A stretch of DNA of 5,975 nt from an uncultured Clostridia bacterium. Its GTDB lineage: Bacteria; Bacillota; Clostridia; Oscillospirales; Acutalibacteraceae. This document shows positions 5,202-5,975 of the stretch, one piece after another; position 1 is the stretch's first letter; each line of letters starts with the position of its first letter. The stretch covers positions 1 through 5,975 of the forward strand of contig CAMNHG010000085.1 of the NCBI GenBank assembly GCA_946539105.1, in the 5' to 3' direction. The notes under the pieces were generated by a model. That model was not told where the DNA came from, searched no databases, and saw nothing but the letters and a program-made list of their open reading frames with translations. The position numbers and the translations under genes were made by a program.

Positions 5202-5975
5202 TTATTCGGATTCCTCCGGGGGAAAATCATTAATTATGTTTTCTAAGTCAATAATACTCTTTTCGAGTTCAATAATGTTTTTGATTTCTTCGACGAGACG
5301 TGGGTAACGAGGGTTATCGGGGCACTGTGCCGACAGCTGCTGACAAATATCCAATGCTTTTTCCAAAAAGTTAAGATCTGATGAAACACACCCGATATTG
5401 TAGTATGAAATAGCTAAATCATCATAGCTCTGCAAGGTTTTTGTTTCGTCCGCTAAAGCTTCACGGATAGTCAAACTCTTGCGGTATAAGTCTTCCGCTT
5501 CGCTTAGCTTACCCTGCGATTCTGCAGTTTCGCCTAAATTGTTGTATTTGGCCGAAAGATCGCGGAGTGATTGAACAGTACTCGTTTCTTCCGCCAAGTC
5601 TTCGTCAATATCCAGATCCTCGTGGTACCATTCCTCTGCCTCGCTCAGCTTGCCCTGCGATTCAACGGTATTAGTTTCTTCCGCCAAGGCTTCTCTAAGA
5701 GCCAGTCCCTTGCGGTACCAATCCTCTGCTTCACTAAGCTCGTCTTGAGCTTCTGCGATTCTACCTAAATTGTTATAGCTGATCGAGAGATCGCGTCGTG
5801 ATTCAACGGTATTCGTTTCTTCCGCCAAGGCTTCTCTAAGAGCCAGTCCCTTGCGGTACCAATCCTCTGCTTCACTAAGCTCGTCTTGAGCTTCTGCGAT
5901 TCTACCTAAATTGTTATAGCTGATCGAGAGATCGCGTCGTGATTCAACGGTATTCGTTTCTTCCGCCAAGGCTTC
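5202..5975 (-). CDS. TPR-repeat protein, C-terminal part (5' end outside window)
   Basis: The frame is open from the right edge to TAA at 5202-5204, giving 257 visible residues. The true start lies beyond 5975; TTG at 5967-5969 falls inside a repeat and is not the start. The visible protein is a series of 47-residue TPR-like units of the pattern EALAEETNTVES..., DLSISYNNLG, then EAQDELSEAEDWYRKGLALR. There are two identical full units, a shortened one lacking 17 residues, and a diverged full unit (LAEETSTVQS...YNNLG...SLTIR). A last degenerate unit follows, then a charged, helical tail ending PPEESE. TPR arrays bind peptides or act as scaffolds. In Clostridia this repeat style often forms the C-terminal part of longer proteins, some with an N-terminal effector or TIR domain (from memory). 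Whether such a domain exists here cannot be seen. No signal peptide can be judged. Confidence 0.85.
   Translation of the reverse strand, partial: EALAEETNTVESRRDLSISYNNLGRIAEAQDELSEAEDWYRKGLALREALAEETNTVESRRDLSISYNNLGRIAEAQDELSEAEDWYRKGLALREALAEETNTVESQGKLSEAEEWYHEDLDIDEDLAEETSTVQSLRDLSAKYNNLGETAESQGKLSEAEDLYRKSLTIREALADETKTLQSYDDLAISYYNIGCVSSDLNFLEKALDICQQLSAQCPDNPRYPRLVEEIKNIIELEKSIIDLENIINDFPPEESE
5691..5972 (-). repeat. two exact copies of a 141-bp tandem repeat in the TPR gene
   Basis: Positions 5691-5831 and 5832-5972 read as identical, each encoding one 47-residue TPR-like unit, and the identity runs on to the window edge, so more copies may follow. The copies carry no silent differences, whereas the units nearer the 3' end of the gene have diverged. 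That pattern indicates recent amplification or gene conversion. Confidence 0.9.

Noticed and set aside
5571..5768. 65-codon plus-strand frame within the TPR gene
   Set aside because: It is antisense to the repetitive TPR coding sequence and open only because of the repeat composition.
5691..5975. CRISPR-like regular repeats
   Set aside because: The 141-bp units are directly adjacent, without variable spacers, and encode an in-frame TPR array.

Overview
The window (about 6 kb, moderate GC) looks like an accessory region of a Firmicutes/Clostridia genome, probably of the Ruminococcus/Oscillospiraceae type. The evidence is a decayed TnpV transposon gene of the kind common in gut Clostridia, strong sigma-A-type promoters, GGAGG ribosome binding sites, and a TPR protein with the LAEET...YNNLG...EAQ repeat style. 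The organism call is an inference from style, not from a marker gene.

Layout. Positions 1-189 hold a hairpin-rich, probably non-coding stretch. It leads into a small protein-kinase-like gene (190-720, +). Positions 721-1479 hold no intact gene. This stretch contains a short tandem duplication, two consecutive hairpins overlapping a 12-codon reading frame, a minus-strand terminator, the 3' end of a tnpV-like gene killed by an amber codon, short opposed gene scraps, and a near-consensus promoter (TTGATT-17-TATAAT at 1208-1236) pointing at the large gene. Positions 1480-4812 (+) encode a 1110-residue protein. Its parts are an N-terminal Rossmann-like nucleotide-binding fold, a RyR-like domain, a long unrecognised middle, and a C-terminal PD-(D/E)xK nuclease resembling the DUF1887/Card1 class. 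This architecture suggests a single-polypeptide, ligand-sensing nuclease effector of a prokaryotic defence system, and it is the most interesting object here.

Downstream, a bidirectional terminator (4816-4856) closes the large gene. It also appears to end a convergent minus-strand transcript of about 180 nt that starts from a TTGCAT-17-TATAAT promoter (5002-5030). No protein is evident in that transcript, so it is a candidate small RNA. Positions 5065-5190 (-) hold a short open stretch without a start, possibly a gene scrap. From 5202 to the right edge (-) lies the 3' part of a TPR gene with an exact 141-bp tandem repeat, and its 5' end is outside the window.

Together: a kinase-like protein, a RyR/nuclease fusion, a TPR protein and transposon debris look like a gene-trafficking or defence-type region. 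The genes are not one operon. The kinase and effector are separated by debris and a separate promoter, and the TPR gene is on the opposite strand. A functional link between them is not shown by the sequence.
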